Source of the DNA: Planctomycetaceae bacterium | GTDB taxonomy: Bacteria; Planctomycetota; Planctomycetia; Pirellulales; Pirellulaceae | DNA: 64,000 nucleotides | Direction of reading: 5' to 3' | Assembly: GCA_020638975.1 (NCBI GenBank) | Contig: JACKHN010000003.1 | Coordinates: 310,001-374,000, forward strand | Part shown: one piece after another, positions 11,701 through 19,542 of the stretch | Position numbering within the stretch: the stretch's first letter is position 1 | Layout of the letters: each line of letters opens with the position of its first letter | Translations under genes and position numbers: made by a program | Notes under the pieces: generated by a model | Told to the model about the DNA's origin: nothing | What the model saw: only the letters and a program-made list of their open reading frames with translations | Databases searched by the model: none

Positions 11701-14700
11701 TCGTGAAACTTGCTGAGGGAAACTCCGCCGGAACCGTAAAGGCGATTTTCTCCTTCGAGTAACTCGATGGGATGCTCAAGGTGAACCACCGGGTTCGCGT
11801 CGGGTTTTCTTCCGTATCGTTGTCATCGACGACCAGCAGGCTGACCCAAATCTGAGTGGGCCAACCGTCTGTGGGTTTGGTCAATTCAGCTCGTATCAAG
11901 GACGAAGCGCTGTGCGTTCCCCCGACGCGAAGTTGCGGCAAATAGGGGTTTGTGCTGGCGGGAATATAACCGAGTGAGCCGTCTTGCAATTCGACAAAGA
12001 TGCCGTCCGCGGCGCACACCGTACACGAACAACTGCAATCGGCTGCATCGCTTTCGGGCACCTGCAGATCGGCCTTCGGCATTTGCCGGTTAGGAGTCGC
12101 GTCGTGATCGAGAATGGTCAGATCGTCTTGGATATCCGCAGCTTCGATCTCCTTGATCCGCACACGAACGATTTCGAGAATGGATTCACCGCTGGCACCT
12201 GCCGCGAGACCATCGGCTGTTGGGCGGACCATGAACTCAACGCTGTCTTGATCCCTCGGATCAATCTCGGTACTCGATTCGTAGAACCCGCCGGAAGGTG
12301 CCTTGAAGAGAATTTCCGTCGGCGGAAACCCTGGATTGATGCGGAACAGCGAGTAGTCGGCTCCAGGCACGGCAGCACCTGCGAACGACGCATCAATCTT
12401 CAGTGTGAACTTGCGATGAATCGCTTCTCCGGACTCCGCGGGTTCCACGACAAAATACCCATCCTTGGGGCCTTGCTCTTCGGCGTTGGGCTGTGTGGCA
12501 CGGATAACCAACTCCTCCCGATCCTGGATTGTGACTGTCGCCTTTTCCGAGTCGTCGGGGGCAGCATAGGGATTCGGGACGATCGTTGTGGTGGGGTTGG
12601 TGATCACGCTGGAGACCTGCGTAATCTGCAATGTGACCGGTTCGTTTCGAGTTTTCTCCGTTGACAGGTTTGGGTCTTGATCCGGCGGATCGGCGGTGGG
12701 CACAACGATGACATAAGCCTTGTCGCCCGCGAATGTCAGTTGATACGGATTCGTCGAATCCCAATTGATCGTCTGCCCGTTCTCGTCCCGTGCGGAAAGT
12801 GAGTAGTCCTCAGGCCTTGCACGCTTCTCGTTCGTGGCATCGATGCGAAATGTAACAGTCGTCTCCTGGGTTGGATCGGCTTCGGGCGTCAACTCCCGAG
12901 TTACGACGAATCGTCCGTCCTTGTTGCCGGCTTCCTTAAACCACTGGGAGGGCTCCCGAGCATCGGCGTCGGATGAGAGCGTGATCCGCGACAAATTGGG
13001 TTCGAGCACCGTCACGGTGGCGGAAGCACCGCCGGACGAGATCTCAACATCGTCGTGTTTGTGATCCTCATCGTGAGTTCCGATGATCTCAAAGGTCGTC
13101 GGAAACGATGGATAAAGAAGAACATCGGCGTTCCACCTTGTGCGGTTTTCTCCGTCCTGCCCGACGCTTCGCCACGATCCATAGTAGAGCGCCGCAGCAC
13201 CGAGGTCGTAGGCATCGTCGTCTCCAACCACTTCGATCGTGGCGTAGCAGGCATCACGGACTCCGGCAGCCAATTTGACGGTCACGATGGAGGTTTCTCC
13301 GATATAGGCGGAGTCATACACTTCACCTTGAATCATCGTTGGATCGGCACTGACGATGACGCTGGAAGCAGAACACTCCGCATAATCATCCATTTCCGCT
13401 CCAATACCTTGCTGCAAGACGGGTGTACTACCGTGTTGCGACGCCAGGGGTGCCTGCAGTTTGTCCGCCACGCTGCTACTTGGCGCCATGCTGCTCGAAG
13501 CATTGGCATTCGCAACAATGTCCAGGGTGGCTGATGGAAAGTCCAGCAAGTGTTGTCCCGCGCGGGTGTCCTCGCCAAAGCGAGTGAACCCCACGAAACT
13601 CTGCTCGTCGACGACCGGGCCCGTGCGAAGACTCGCGGATCCCATTGCCGTAGCGGTGAAGTCGATGCTGAGCAGTAGAATTTCGCCGCCGCCAACTGGA
13701 TCGAAAGTGCTGGCGAAACCGCCCAACCCGACCACGCTAAACGGATCAACAATCGTTCCTCGCAACCCACTTGTATAAATCGGCGAGTTATGGCGAATCT
13801 GTGTGGCTTGAATGAAGTCACTGCTATAGTACATGGTCATATAAGCGGAGAAGAGGCCCGTGGGAATTTGCTGCCGGTCTTCGACGTAGACATTCATTGA
13901 GAATGAGCTTCCCACCGGCACGGAACTCACCACTTCGCCAGCGGCGTTGACGGTCTCCAATCGAATTCCGATTTCCGCTTCGGCAGGCTCGATATCGATC
14001 GTCAGATTTCCGAAGGGCCGCGTGCTGAGGTCCTGGCCGTCATACACCATGTAGTTGAGGGACGTAAAAGCATCGCCTCGTCCATCTTGCGGAGGAAGAT
14101 AGACCAGCCGTCCTGCTGCGAAGTCTGCCGCGGAAAGAACGGCTTGCGAGACGGCTCGGTTGTCTAGCCTTATCGTTCCCTTGTTTGGCGCGAAGACTAG
14201 CACGTATTCGCTGCTGTCGCCGTCCGCGTCCGAATACCCAAAATCATTCAACTTGAAAGCGTAGGGGAAATCTTCCGTGGCCGTGATACGTCCTGTCGTC
14301 GCGATGGGAGCGTCGTTCACCGGCGCAATTGTCAACGAGACATTCCCGACAGCAGTCCCGCCGCGACCATCACTCACGGTGTAGGTGAATGTATCGATAC
14401 CGTAGTAGTTCACGCTAGGCACGTATTGGAGTTGACCATCCACCAACGTAACGACACCATGCGCACCTTGGTTGAACCCTTGGATGCTCAGGCCGTCACC
14501 GTCGGGGTCACTGTCATTTGCAAGGACGTCGATTGTCACTGCTTCGTCTTCGTCAAGGGTCGCCACATCGGTATTCGCCAGCGGCACGCCGTTGGGAGGC
14601 CCGGTTTCCAAGATCAATTGAGGACGATACTGCACACTGCCCGATTCGCGGGAGTGGAAGTACACGTATCCCGCGCCGCCACCCGCGATCCAGAACGAAA

Positions 14701-17700
14701 CGAGATCGTCCTGTTGCGATTGAACCGACGATGTGACATCGATCTCGAGTGGCGTGTTGGACTGCGCGGTCCAATTCGTCACGCCTTCGGCATGATGGCT
14801 CGGTTGGTTGTTCCAGTTGACGGTGTACTCGCCCCAGTTATCTTCGGCGACGTGAATGAGACCCGCCCCCGATCCGCCGAGATAGTAGGGCCGAAGTTTA
14901 AGCGTTGCCTTGTTGATCGCACCGTTTACTGTTGCCAAGTTGAACCTGAGGAACGACTGCAACACATAGTTGCTGTAGTCATAGGCATAAAGATAGGGCG
15001 AAGATCCCCAAGAGCTATTGTTCGGGTAGTTCCGGTAAACCGCTGCGTCGGCTTCCGGCGTGAGTACAACGGTCTCTCCCGGCTCCACAACCGGATTGAT
15101 GGTGATACTGACGGTCGCGGTATTGCTGCCTCCCCGACCATCCGTAATCGTGTAGCTGAAAGTATCACTGCCCGTGTAGTTGTCGTGAGGTGCGTACCTC
15201 AGTTGGTTGCCCACTTGGATCACCGTACCATGCGTTCCCTGCGTAAAGCTTTGTAAGCTGAGTAGGTCGCCGTCTGGATCGTTGTCGTTGGCCAGCACAG
15301 CAATGGTGACTTGATCATGTTCGTCGACTTCCGCAGCGTCGTTGATCGCGATCGGCAGATCATTAATTGAATTGACCGTCAGCACAAATGTATCCGAGGT
15401 CGTGACGTTATTCGCGTCGCGAACGCTCACCGTAACGGTCGTCGAGCCATACTGATTGGCCGATGGCGTCATCGTGATCGTGCGACTGGCACCGCTGCCG
15501 CCGAGTGCAATGCCACCGCTGGAGAGTAGCGCCGTGTTGGACGAAGTGGCGGTAACAAGCAAGCTGGTTGTCGCGGTTTCGACATCGCCCACGGTAAACG
15601 CGACCGGCCCTTTGCCCGTATCTTCGTTAGTGACTTGGTTGGCGATGTTGCTGATGGTCGGAGCATCGTTGACCGAATTTACCGTCAACACAAATGTGTC
15701 GCTGGTTGTGACGTAGTTCCCATCACGGACGCTCACCGTGACGGTTGTCGAGCCATATTGATTGGCCGATGGCGTCATCGTGATGGTGCGATTGGCACCG
15801 CTGCCGCCGAACGCGATGCCGGCGCTGGAGAGTAGGGCTGTATTGGAAGATGTGGCATTAACAACCAAGCTTCCCGCCGCCGTTTCCACATCGCCCACGG
15901 TGAAGGCAATAGGGCCCTTAACCGTATCTTCGTTGGTAACTTGATTGGCGATGTCGCTGATCGTGGGAGCATCGTTGACGGCATTGACCGTCAGCACAAA
16001 CGTGTCGGTGGTCGTGACGTAATTTGCATCTCGGACACTCACCGTAACAGTGGTCGAGCCATATTGATTGGCCGATGGCGTCATCGTGATAGTGCGGCTG
16101 GCACCGCTGCCGCCGAGTGCAATGCCACCGCCGGAGAGTAGCGCCGTGTTGGACGAAGTGGCGGTAACAACCAAGCTTCCCACCGCCGTTTCCACATCGC
16201 CCACGGTGAAGGCAATAGGGCCTTTAATCGTGTCTTCGTTGGTGACTTGGTTGGCGATGTTACTGATGGTCGGAGCATCGTTAACCGAATTTACCGTCAA
16301 CACAAATGTGTCGCTGGTTGTGACGTAGTTCCCATCACGGACGCTCACCGTGACGGTGGTCGAACCGTACTGATTGGCCGTCGGCGTCATCGTGATGGTG
16401 CGATTGGCACCGCTGCCGCTAAGCGCGATGCCGGCGTTGGACAGTAGAGCTGTATTAGACGATGTGGCAGTTACAACCAAACTTCCCGCCGCCGTTTCCA
16501 CGTCGCCCACGGTGAATGTAATAGGGCCTTTAACCGTGTCTTCGTTGGTGACTTGGTTGGCGATGTCGCTGATCGTCGGAGCATCATTAACGGCATATAC
16601 GGTCATAAATACAGTCGCCGTGTTGGTCCCTCCATGTCCGTCGGTGATCGTGTAGGTAAATGAATCGCTGCCGTAGAAATTCTGTTCGCCGCGGTACTTT
16701 AGCTGGCTTCCCACCTGGGTTACGGTTCCGTTCACCGCTTGCGTGAAACTAAGTAGGTTAAGTACGTCGCCATCGGGATCGCTATCATTGGCCAAGACGT
16801 TGACCGTAATGTCTGTGTCTTCGTTGACGGAGCGAATGTCGCCAACGGCTAAGGGAGGCCGATTGGTCGACCCGCCACCGGTTTCAATTACTAGCCGCGG
16901 ACGGTACTGAGCCACGCCGTTCTCGTCAGAATAGAAGATCGCATAATTGCCGGGGCCTGCATCGGCGAGATAGAAAGATGCCAAACCATCACTTGTCTCT
17001 GTTTGCACTGCGCTGGTGACATCGATCTCTAACGGTGCATAGGGAGTGACGGTCCAGCTTGTCAGTGCTTGCGAGGCATGCGCGGGCTGATTGTTCCAGG
17101 TGATTGCCATCTCATCCCAGTTGTCATTGGCGGCAAAGAGTAGACCGCTTCCTGCATAGCTAGAATACGGCTGTAATACGAGTCTAGCGCTCGTCACGTC
17201 ACCGCTGATCCCACCCAAATTGAAACGCAAATACGACTCGATGTTCCCACCATAGGCGTAAAGATATGGGTAAGTTCCATAGTTGCCTGAGGGGTCGTAT
17301 CGGTAGACCAAAGCATCCACCTCGGGGAACAATTCAACGGTTGTCGAACCGTTGGATGCCGTCACGGTGAGCACGAAAGTTTCGTAGGTGGTCGTGTAGT
17401 TCGCGTCTCGCACACCTACCGTAACCGTGCTCTGCCCGACCTGATTTGCCGTGGGTGTCATTGTGATTGTGCGCGAGGCGCCACTCCCACCGAGGATGAT
17501 GCCGCTGTTTGGGAGCAGCGACGCGTTCGAAGACGTGGCGGTGACAAACAAGCTGCCCGCTCCTGTTTCGACGTCGCTGACGGTGAACGTGATCGGCCCC
17601 TTGGCAACGCCCTCAGCGGTGGCTTGATCGGCTATGTTGCTGATTGTTGGCGCGTCGTTGACCGAGTTGACCGTCATCAAGACAGTTGCCGTATCGATTC

Positions 17701-18535
17701 CACCTTTGCCGTCGGTTATGGTGTAAGTAAATGAGTCGCTGCCATAGAAATCCAGTGCGCCGCGGTACTTCAGCTGACTTCCCACCTGAGTCACGGTTCC
17801 GTTCGCCGCTTGCGTGAAACTCAGCAGGCTCAGCGCGTCACCGTCGGGATCGCTGTCATTGGCGAGCACGCTGATTGTGAGGTCCGTATCCTCGTTGACC
17901 GAACGAAAATCGTTGACGGCAACGGGAGGCTGATTTGTCGAACCGCCACCAGTTTCAACAACCAGCTGAGGACGGTATTGCTCGACGCCGTTCTCGTCGG
18001 AGTAGAAGATCGAGTAATCTCCGGCGCCCGCGCCACGGATATAAAAAGAAACCAAGCCATCACTTGTCTCTGCTTGGACGGCGCTGGTGACGTCGATTTG
18101 CAACGGCACATTAGGAGTAGATGTAAAGCTCGCCAGCGCCTGTGAACCGTGATCAGGCTGGTTATTCCAAGTGATCGTCATCTCATCCCAATTGTCATCG
18201 GCAGCATAAAGCAAACCGCTTCCCGCGTAGTTGTAGTAGGGCTGTAGAACGAGTGTGGCGTTCGTCACATCACCGCCGATCCCAGCCAGATTGAATCGCA
18301 AGTACGACTCGATGCCCCCGCCCGTAGCATAGAGTGTCCCGAAATTGCCATAGTTCGTCGCCGCGCTATATTGATACACGAGCGCATCGGCCTCAGGTGT
18401 CAATTGTGTCACGGCGAGCAGTCGGCGATCTTCCAACGATTCCAGCAGGAGGCGACGGCCTGTTCGTTTGGTGCGTTTCTTTCGGAATATGTTGCGGATG
18501 CCGAAGGGGCGCGAATTCTTGATGCGGTGTCTCAT
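5708..18535 (-). CDS. Giant multidomain Rhs/YD-repeat surface protein with cohesin-like, dockerin and alpha/beta-hydrolase tip
   Basis: 4275 residues. The N-terminus is basic and contains LESLEDRRLLA near residue 30, the motif typical of exported planctomycete giant proteins. Domains in order, approximate residues: DNRLRE 42-195; cadherin/VCBS-like 200-290; Ig-like 292-397; DNRLRE 400-555; cadherin-like 560-645; four near-identical Ig-like repeats 645-1053; cadherin-like 1057-1140; DNRLRE 1145-1290; cadherin-like 1300-1390; cohesin-like 1525-1668; Calx-beta-like stretches 1750-2150; first YD repeats from about 2370; dockerin pair 2765-2825 (DVNDDGSIAPIDVLVVINSI and a second copy); YD shell to about 3965; core hallmark DPIGFNAGDANLYRYVGN; then a tip of about 277 residues starting INVFVHGIVNYNDKH. 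The tip looks like an alpha/beta hydrolase (VHG oxyanion-type motif; LILYSNGSNVG as a probable nucleophile elbow, not a canonical GxSxG). The ATG at 18535 has GAGG seven bases upstream. Known Rhs proteins enclose and deliver a toxic tip. The target here is unknown. Confidence 0.9.
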   Translation of the reverse strand: MRHRIKNSRPFGIRNIFRKKRTKRTGRRLLLESLEDRRLLAVTQLTPEADALVYQYSAATNYGNFGTLYATGGGIESYLRFNLAGIGGDVTNATLVLQPYYNYAGSGLLYAADDNWDEMTITWNNQPDHGSQALASFTSTPNVPLQIDVTSAVQAETSDGLVSFYIRGAGAGDYSIFYSDENGVEQYRPQLVVETGGGSTNQPPVAVNDFRSVNEDTDLTISVLANDSDPDGDALSLLSFTQAANGTVTQVGSQLKYRGALDFYGSDSFTYTITDGKGGIDTATVLMTVNSVNDAPTISNIADQATAEGVAKGPITFTVSDVETGAGSLFVTATSSNASLLPNSGIILGGSGASRTITMTPTANQVGQSTVTVGVRDANYTTTYETFVLTVTASNGSTTVELFPEVDALVYRYDPSGNYGTYPYLYAYGGNIESYLRFNLGGISGDVTSARLVLQPYSSYAGSGLLFAANDNWDEMAITWNNQPAHASQALTSWTVTPYAPLEIDVTSAVQTETSDGLASFYLADAGPGNYAIFYSDENGVAQYRPRLVIETGGGSTNRPPLAVGDIRSVNEDTDITVNVLANDSDPDGDVLNLLSFTQAVNGTVTQVGSQLKYRGEQNFYGSDSFTYTITDGHGGTNTATVFMTVYAVNDAPTISDIANQVTNEDTVKGPITFTVGDVETAAGSLVVTATSSNTALLSNAGIALSGSGANRTITMTPTANQYGSTTVTVSVRDGNYVTTSDTFVLTVNSVNDAPTISNIANQVTNEDTIKGPIAFTVGDVETAVGSLVVTATSSNTALLSGGGIALGGSGASRTITMTPSANQYGSTTVTVSVRDANYVTTTDTFVLTVNAVNDAPTISDIANQVTNEDTVKGPIAFTVGDVETAAGSLVVNATSSNTALLSSAGIAFGGSGANRTITMTPSANQYGSTTVTVSVRDGNYVTTSDTFVLTVNSVNDAPTISNIANQVTNEDTGKGPVAFTVGDVETATTSLLVTATSSNTALLSSGGIALGGSGASRTITMTPSANQYGSTTVTVSVRDANNVTTSDTFVLTVNSINDLPIAINDAAEVDEHDQVTIAVLANDNDPDGDLLSLQSFTQGTHGTVIQVGNQLRYAPHDNYTGSDTFSYTITDGRGGSNTATVSITINPVVEPGETVVLTPEADAAVYRNYPNNSSWGSSPYLYAYDYSNYVLQSFLRFNLATVNGAINKATLKLRPYYLGGSGAGLIHVAEDNWGEYTVNWNNQPSHHAEGVTNWTAQSNTPLEIDVTSSVQSQQDDLVSFWIAGGGAGYVYFHSRESGSVQYRPQLILETGPPNGVPLANTDVATLDEDEAVTIDVLANDSDPDGDGLSIQGFNQGAHGVVTLVDGQLQYVPSVNYYGIDTFTYTVSDGRGGTAVGNVSLTIAPVNDAPIATTGRITATEDFPYAFKLNDFGYSDADGDSSEYVLVFAPNKGTIRLDNRAVSQAVLSAADFAAGRLVYLPPQDGRGDAFTSLNYMVYDGQDLSTRPFGNLTIDIEPAEAEIGIRLETVNAAGEVVSSVPVGSSFSMNVYVEDRQQIPTGLFSAYMTMYYSSDFIQATQIRHNSPIYTSGLRGTIVDPFSVVGLGGFASTFDPVGGGEILLLSIDFTATAMGSASLRTGPVVDEQSFVGFTRFGEDTRAGQHLLDFPSATLDIVANANASSSMAPSSSVADKLQAPLASQHGSTPVLQQGIGAEMDDYAECSASSVIVSADPTMIQGEVYDSAYIGETSIVTVKLAAGVRDACYATIEVVGDDDAYDLGAAALYYGSWRSVGQDGENRTRWNADVLLYPSFPTTFEIIGTHDEDHKHDDVEISSGGASATVTVLEPNLSRITLSSDADAREPSQWFKEAGNKDGRFVVTRELTPEADPTQETTVTFRIDATNEKRARPEDYSLSARDENGQTINWDSTNPYQLTFAGDKAYVIVVPTADPPDQDPNLSTEKTRNEPVTLQITQVSSVITNPTTTIVPNPYAAPDDSEKATVTIQDREELVIRATQPNAEEQGPKDGYFVVEPAESGEAIHRKFTLKIDASFAGAAVPGADYSLFRINPGFPPTEILFKAPSGGFYESSTEIDPRDQDSVEFMVRPTADGLAAGASGESILEIVRVRIKEIEAADIQDDLTILDHDATPNRQMPKADLQVPESDAADCSCSCTVCAADGIFVELQDGSLGYIPASTNPYLPQLRVGGTHSASSLIRAELTKPTDGWPTQIWVSLLVVDDNDTEENPTRTRWFTLSIPSSYSKEKIAFTVPAEFPSASFTKKSYDIMLEAFSNLDKWTASESYLIRDLRTAGALAPSGVSDGGVSGEDSSLAAVVPGATLPFLKSLSPGQTRLDDNGDPQEAVALFRGDNSASWYLLSADGQSYERPPETLSELAVVAALDAIALQGKWSDVAASYGNPPEFVFALTDRFGSVDYFDGFGRQVMSVDTNENATVFHYDTSGRLRHIIDPRLRTTTFDFDSKGRLRSVTDFANQVTSFSYSGGTLTITHPDPDDGGSLAAPQEVITFDAQGLILSANRTEDKTDGASRLVTVDYDSWGRVDSVIRHDLTTRQSLTASDLSTWSLTSYAQKQALPNPVTWSWLASTAATVENFDAFVNEVVVEDGRGNETSYRLDSRGRTLDTTDAMMSMFYFNRKPVTATNDRGELVNTVFPAPNNSSGTVSTEYTIDGDGNLRQQRLPLLNGETERLLLEWNDYSTRFAMPTEIVNELGDTTSVVLDPQNGNVLTVRQLDPLFQAPPERNHAYANPLDLRDVNDDGSIAPIDVLVVINSINAKGPRTLPVVRPTAEEYYYDVNDDGSISPLDALIIINHLNANGSTTVQRPRDATTAYRYTDGTVEAGASVPKGLPFQTLVTTQRDDQTIATTYGYYGDAHDLSPRTPANFGLLETVSYDGNPTYDGSTYSQPNLIYKYDNRGNLASVSELVTANPLVRRVTEFTYDRLNRLTSVLGAKPNGDQSLLPPLTRYEYDAFNNITAVEQVNQTLERTVNGSLVSQVTSHVTRYEYDGMNRLTRVIEPAPQTKSLANLGTSGFLSPITTLSDLTFYRDNRDIPVGTPGPTTQFRYDANSNLTARIDAEGRTTAYGYDRLDRLVSVVEPKPGASFVAPPGTRLNNPGQLGYLEVGERDGLITTYTYDRLGNVLSMTDALGRTTSFEYDEWSRLIKVTEPTVDTGVPITRYKYEPALQGWKETVTDPLQRETVTQYDFLGRVDSITEPKPDSNSLQPVTRFTYYPDGLLRTVTDAEQKTTSYHYDTRGRLSGVREPGIPATKYGYDEANQRISFADPLNRVTTYEYDLLGRQILVTPPLPEAGRKDGDGADLESSPTMSYRYDAFGNLLQVTDDLGHATTYQYDQLFRRSSTIDAEGAITSFGYDQVGNRISLTDPNLNQTRWVYDRQDRVDQELNAFENDDTPALEGTRTYRYDAVGNLRETIDRNGRKTGYEYDNLDRMTAEKWYTDFSTSFPIRTLENDYDLVGNLKSTTDRDFDGTVFSANTFVYDDLDRLSFEQATMAGLNPNVILDHDYDQIGNRTNARANIGGTLQANGAIFGGKADFQTTYAYDNLHRMSSVQQTGQAGGNPVSDKFVSFAYDAASQLTDVQRYAAASAVPSSIVAHSHFRYDDAGRLTSLVHANQVMTGANTWDGDFSSGLANGAIAAYYLNYDAANRLESLSLNHNDTSNAYDFQLKYTYDRRNQLETVTVPYGSSTARSLLAENYQYDSNGNRTGGGYSLEDPDHPDNPDDNRVTSDGTYDYRYDAEGNRIERTKRATGEVTTYVWDYRNRLELVTTATKVVEYYYDAFDRRIGKEVRPNSGTGYSRSFFVYDGGHIALEFDDRNSDGIGTTSELSHRYVYGPAVDMILADEQVTSTAQVGKVMWPLTDHLGSVRDVVERDGTGVHVRNHVSYNSFGKRLEGGLTSESVDFLFGYTGREWDSDIDLQYNRARWYDPEQGRFISNDPIGFNAGDANLYRYVGNSSTNATDPSGKINVFVHGIVNYNDKHSPSVADELAKAARSSGSLPQGMLHFRYGYCGNSPSTVVDAALDVWSRVNQRAAVRLATLLRQLHAERSRLGSNEPINLILYSNGSNVGYLALEHLGVAVDNVLILGGSIDSSATDFSKVAGSVRGSIHVFWSPEDKSATGIVDGIGFQGVNRKRNAALLASGKLVEHGVSDVYHSFGQADGAGYSINCDSNARVKNFPADGGATSWVTRFMARNYYADILDEAGDGVFSRSRVDVPRMRPLGGGVIWEFYDAEDKEPIKPRRGF
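5894..6625. repeat. Near-identical Rhs tip duplication, copy 2 (intact)
   Basis: This segment of the giant gene is the intact counterpart of 1-727. It encodes the end of the Rhs core (from FNAGDANLYRYVGN) and most of the hydrolase tip in one open frame. Similarity stops sharply at the core side. On the other side the comparison is cut by the start of the window. Confidence 0.9.
15370..16600. repeat. Four tandem 306-bp Ig-like coding repeats
   Basis: Four consecutive units of about 102 codons, each reading NAPTISxIANQVTNEDT through ASRTITMTPSANQYGSTTVT to FVLTVNSVND, repeat with a 306-bp period inside the giant gene (register points near 15456, 15762, 16068 and 16374). The units are highly similar at the nucleotide level. 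A fifth, diverged unit lies at about 17345-17660. Such arrays change copy number readily by recombination. Confidence 0.9.
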
Positions 18536-18715
18536 GGCGAAGCCTCGATTCTACGAATGTAGTTGCTTAAGACGGGTCAACCGACGTGATCATGAGAACT
18601 CGCCGGTCGAGGCGTTCGTGCCCTGTGGCACGTCCTAGAACCTAGCGACATTTCGAGGCGTGTCATGTCGCTTTTCGCTGTGTCGCACTGACCTGTGTCG
18701 CCTTTCGAAGCGACA

Positions 18716-19090
18716 TCAGCCATCGCGACCGAGAAAGATTCGCACCACGCGCAGCGCGAGCGCAGTTCGGTCGTCGACATGGGCTTTTTTGTATAAGCGA
18801 TCGATATAGACGCGCACTGTCCCGGGACTGACGCATTCGCCAGTGGGCTTTCGCAGTCGAGCCCCGATCTGATCGCGCGTGCATCCTTCGACGAGCAACT
18901 TCGCGACTTGAAGCTCACGTTCCGATAGCGCTAGTACGTTTGCGACGTCTTGCCACTCGAAATCGGAAAGTAAGTCTTCTCCGGGGTTCCCGAATGTGGG
19001 ATCGGAGGATTCCTCAAATACTCCGGAACTTACACGCCTCGACTGTCCCATGCTCCCCCCCCCCACGATTCTACACCTGAACTCGATCAC
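18716..19090 (-). CDS. Stand-alone LuxR-type HTH regulator
   Basis: The 124-residue product has a LuxR/GerE helix-turn-helix at about residues 52-118 (LSERELQVAKLLVEGC, then SPGTVRVYIDRLYKKAHVDD). There is no receiver or ligand-binding domain, only a short acidic N-terminus, so it is a solo DNA-binding protein. It lies 180 bp upstream of the giant Rhs gene on the same strand and may control it or be co-transcribed with it (inference). The start is uncertain: GTG at 19090, or ATG at 19051, which directly follows a run of ten G that could serve as an over-long Shine-Dalgarno sequence. With the GTG start the G-tract lies inside the coding sequence, encoding Gly-Gly-Gly. Confidence 0.85.
   Translation of the reverse strand: MIEFRCRIVGGGSMGQSRRVSSGVFEESSDPTFGNPGEDLLSDFEWQDVANVLALSERELQVAKLLVEGCTRDQIGARLRKPTGECVSPGTVRVYIDRLYKKAHVDDRTALALRVVRIFLGRDG
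19055..19064 (-). promoter_or_regulatory. G10 homopolymer at the start of the LuxR-type gene
   Basis: Ten consecutive C on the plus strand (G on the coding strand) lie four bases before an in-frame ATG at 19051 and 26 bases into the reading frame that starts at GTG 19090. Slippage of this tract would either shift the frame of the longer form or change the ribosome-binding strength of the shorter form. Its presence is directly visible. A regulatory role is inference. Confidence 0.5.
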
Positions 19091-19542
19091 CTACTGATAC
19101 ATGCGATCGTTCATAGAATCTGCCCCCCACTCGTGGATCTTACCGTGGTGCACTCTGCTGATCAACAACCCAGGATGCAAAACCAGGGCTTTTCAGTTTT
19201 TCAAACTGAGAGGTTTGTACGACGGGCCTCCGAGCCCGTCGATGAATCTAAATCGGCTCGGAGGCCCGTCGTACATCTTGTGCAACTTCAACAAATGAAA
19301 GGCCCTGGACGCAAAACGCTTCGATGAATTCTGATTCAAGGAAAAGCACCTTATCTGTAGGCTGCCTCACCGGCCATCAACCGGCGACTACCGGACGCAA
19401 TCGCGCACACGCCCTGGGATTCAATTGACATTGACGCGGAGTGATGCGAAAGCCGCAACTCCCGAAGCAACTTGTGTGCCCGTCGAGTTGCCGAATCGTG
19501 ATTATAACGCGAGACCGCATCATGCAGGAGGCGATGCGTGCT
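19091..19542. other. Intergenic region between the LuxR-type and beta-propeller genes
   Basis: No gene seen. The notable structure is the perfect inverted repeat at 19216-19275. The rest (19276-19542) shows only short spurious frames. The upstream part should contain the promoter of the LuxR-type gene, but I see no convincing promoter boxes. Confidence 0.5.
19216..19275. repeat. Perfect 21-bp inverted repeat (REP-like hairpin)
   Basis: Arms 19216-19236 and 19255-19275 are exact reverse complements (the first begins tgtacgacgggcctcc) separated by 18 bases. There is no T-tract after either arm, so it does not look like a standard terminator. It resembles the repetitive extragenic palindromes often scattered between planctomycete genes. 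Confidence 0.75.

Noticed and set aside
14426..15256. Long plus-strand open frame inside the giant gene
   Set aside because: It lies fully antisense to the DNRLRE/cadherin-coding part, has no domain and is explained by the codon bias of the real gene.
15370..16600. Regular repeats that might suggest a CRISPR-like array
   Set aside because: The 306-bp period equals 102 codons of an Ig-like domain within one open frame; there are no spacers.
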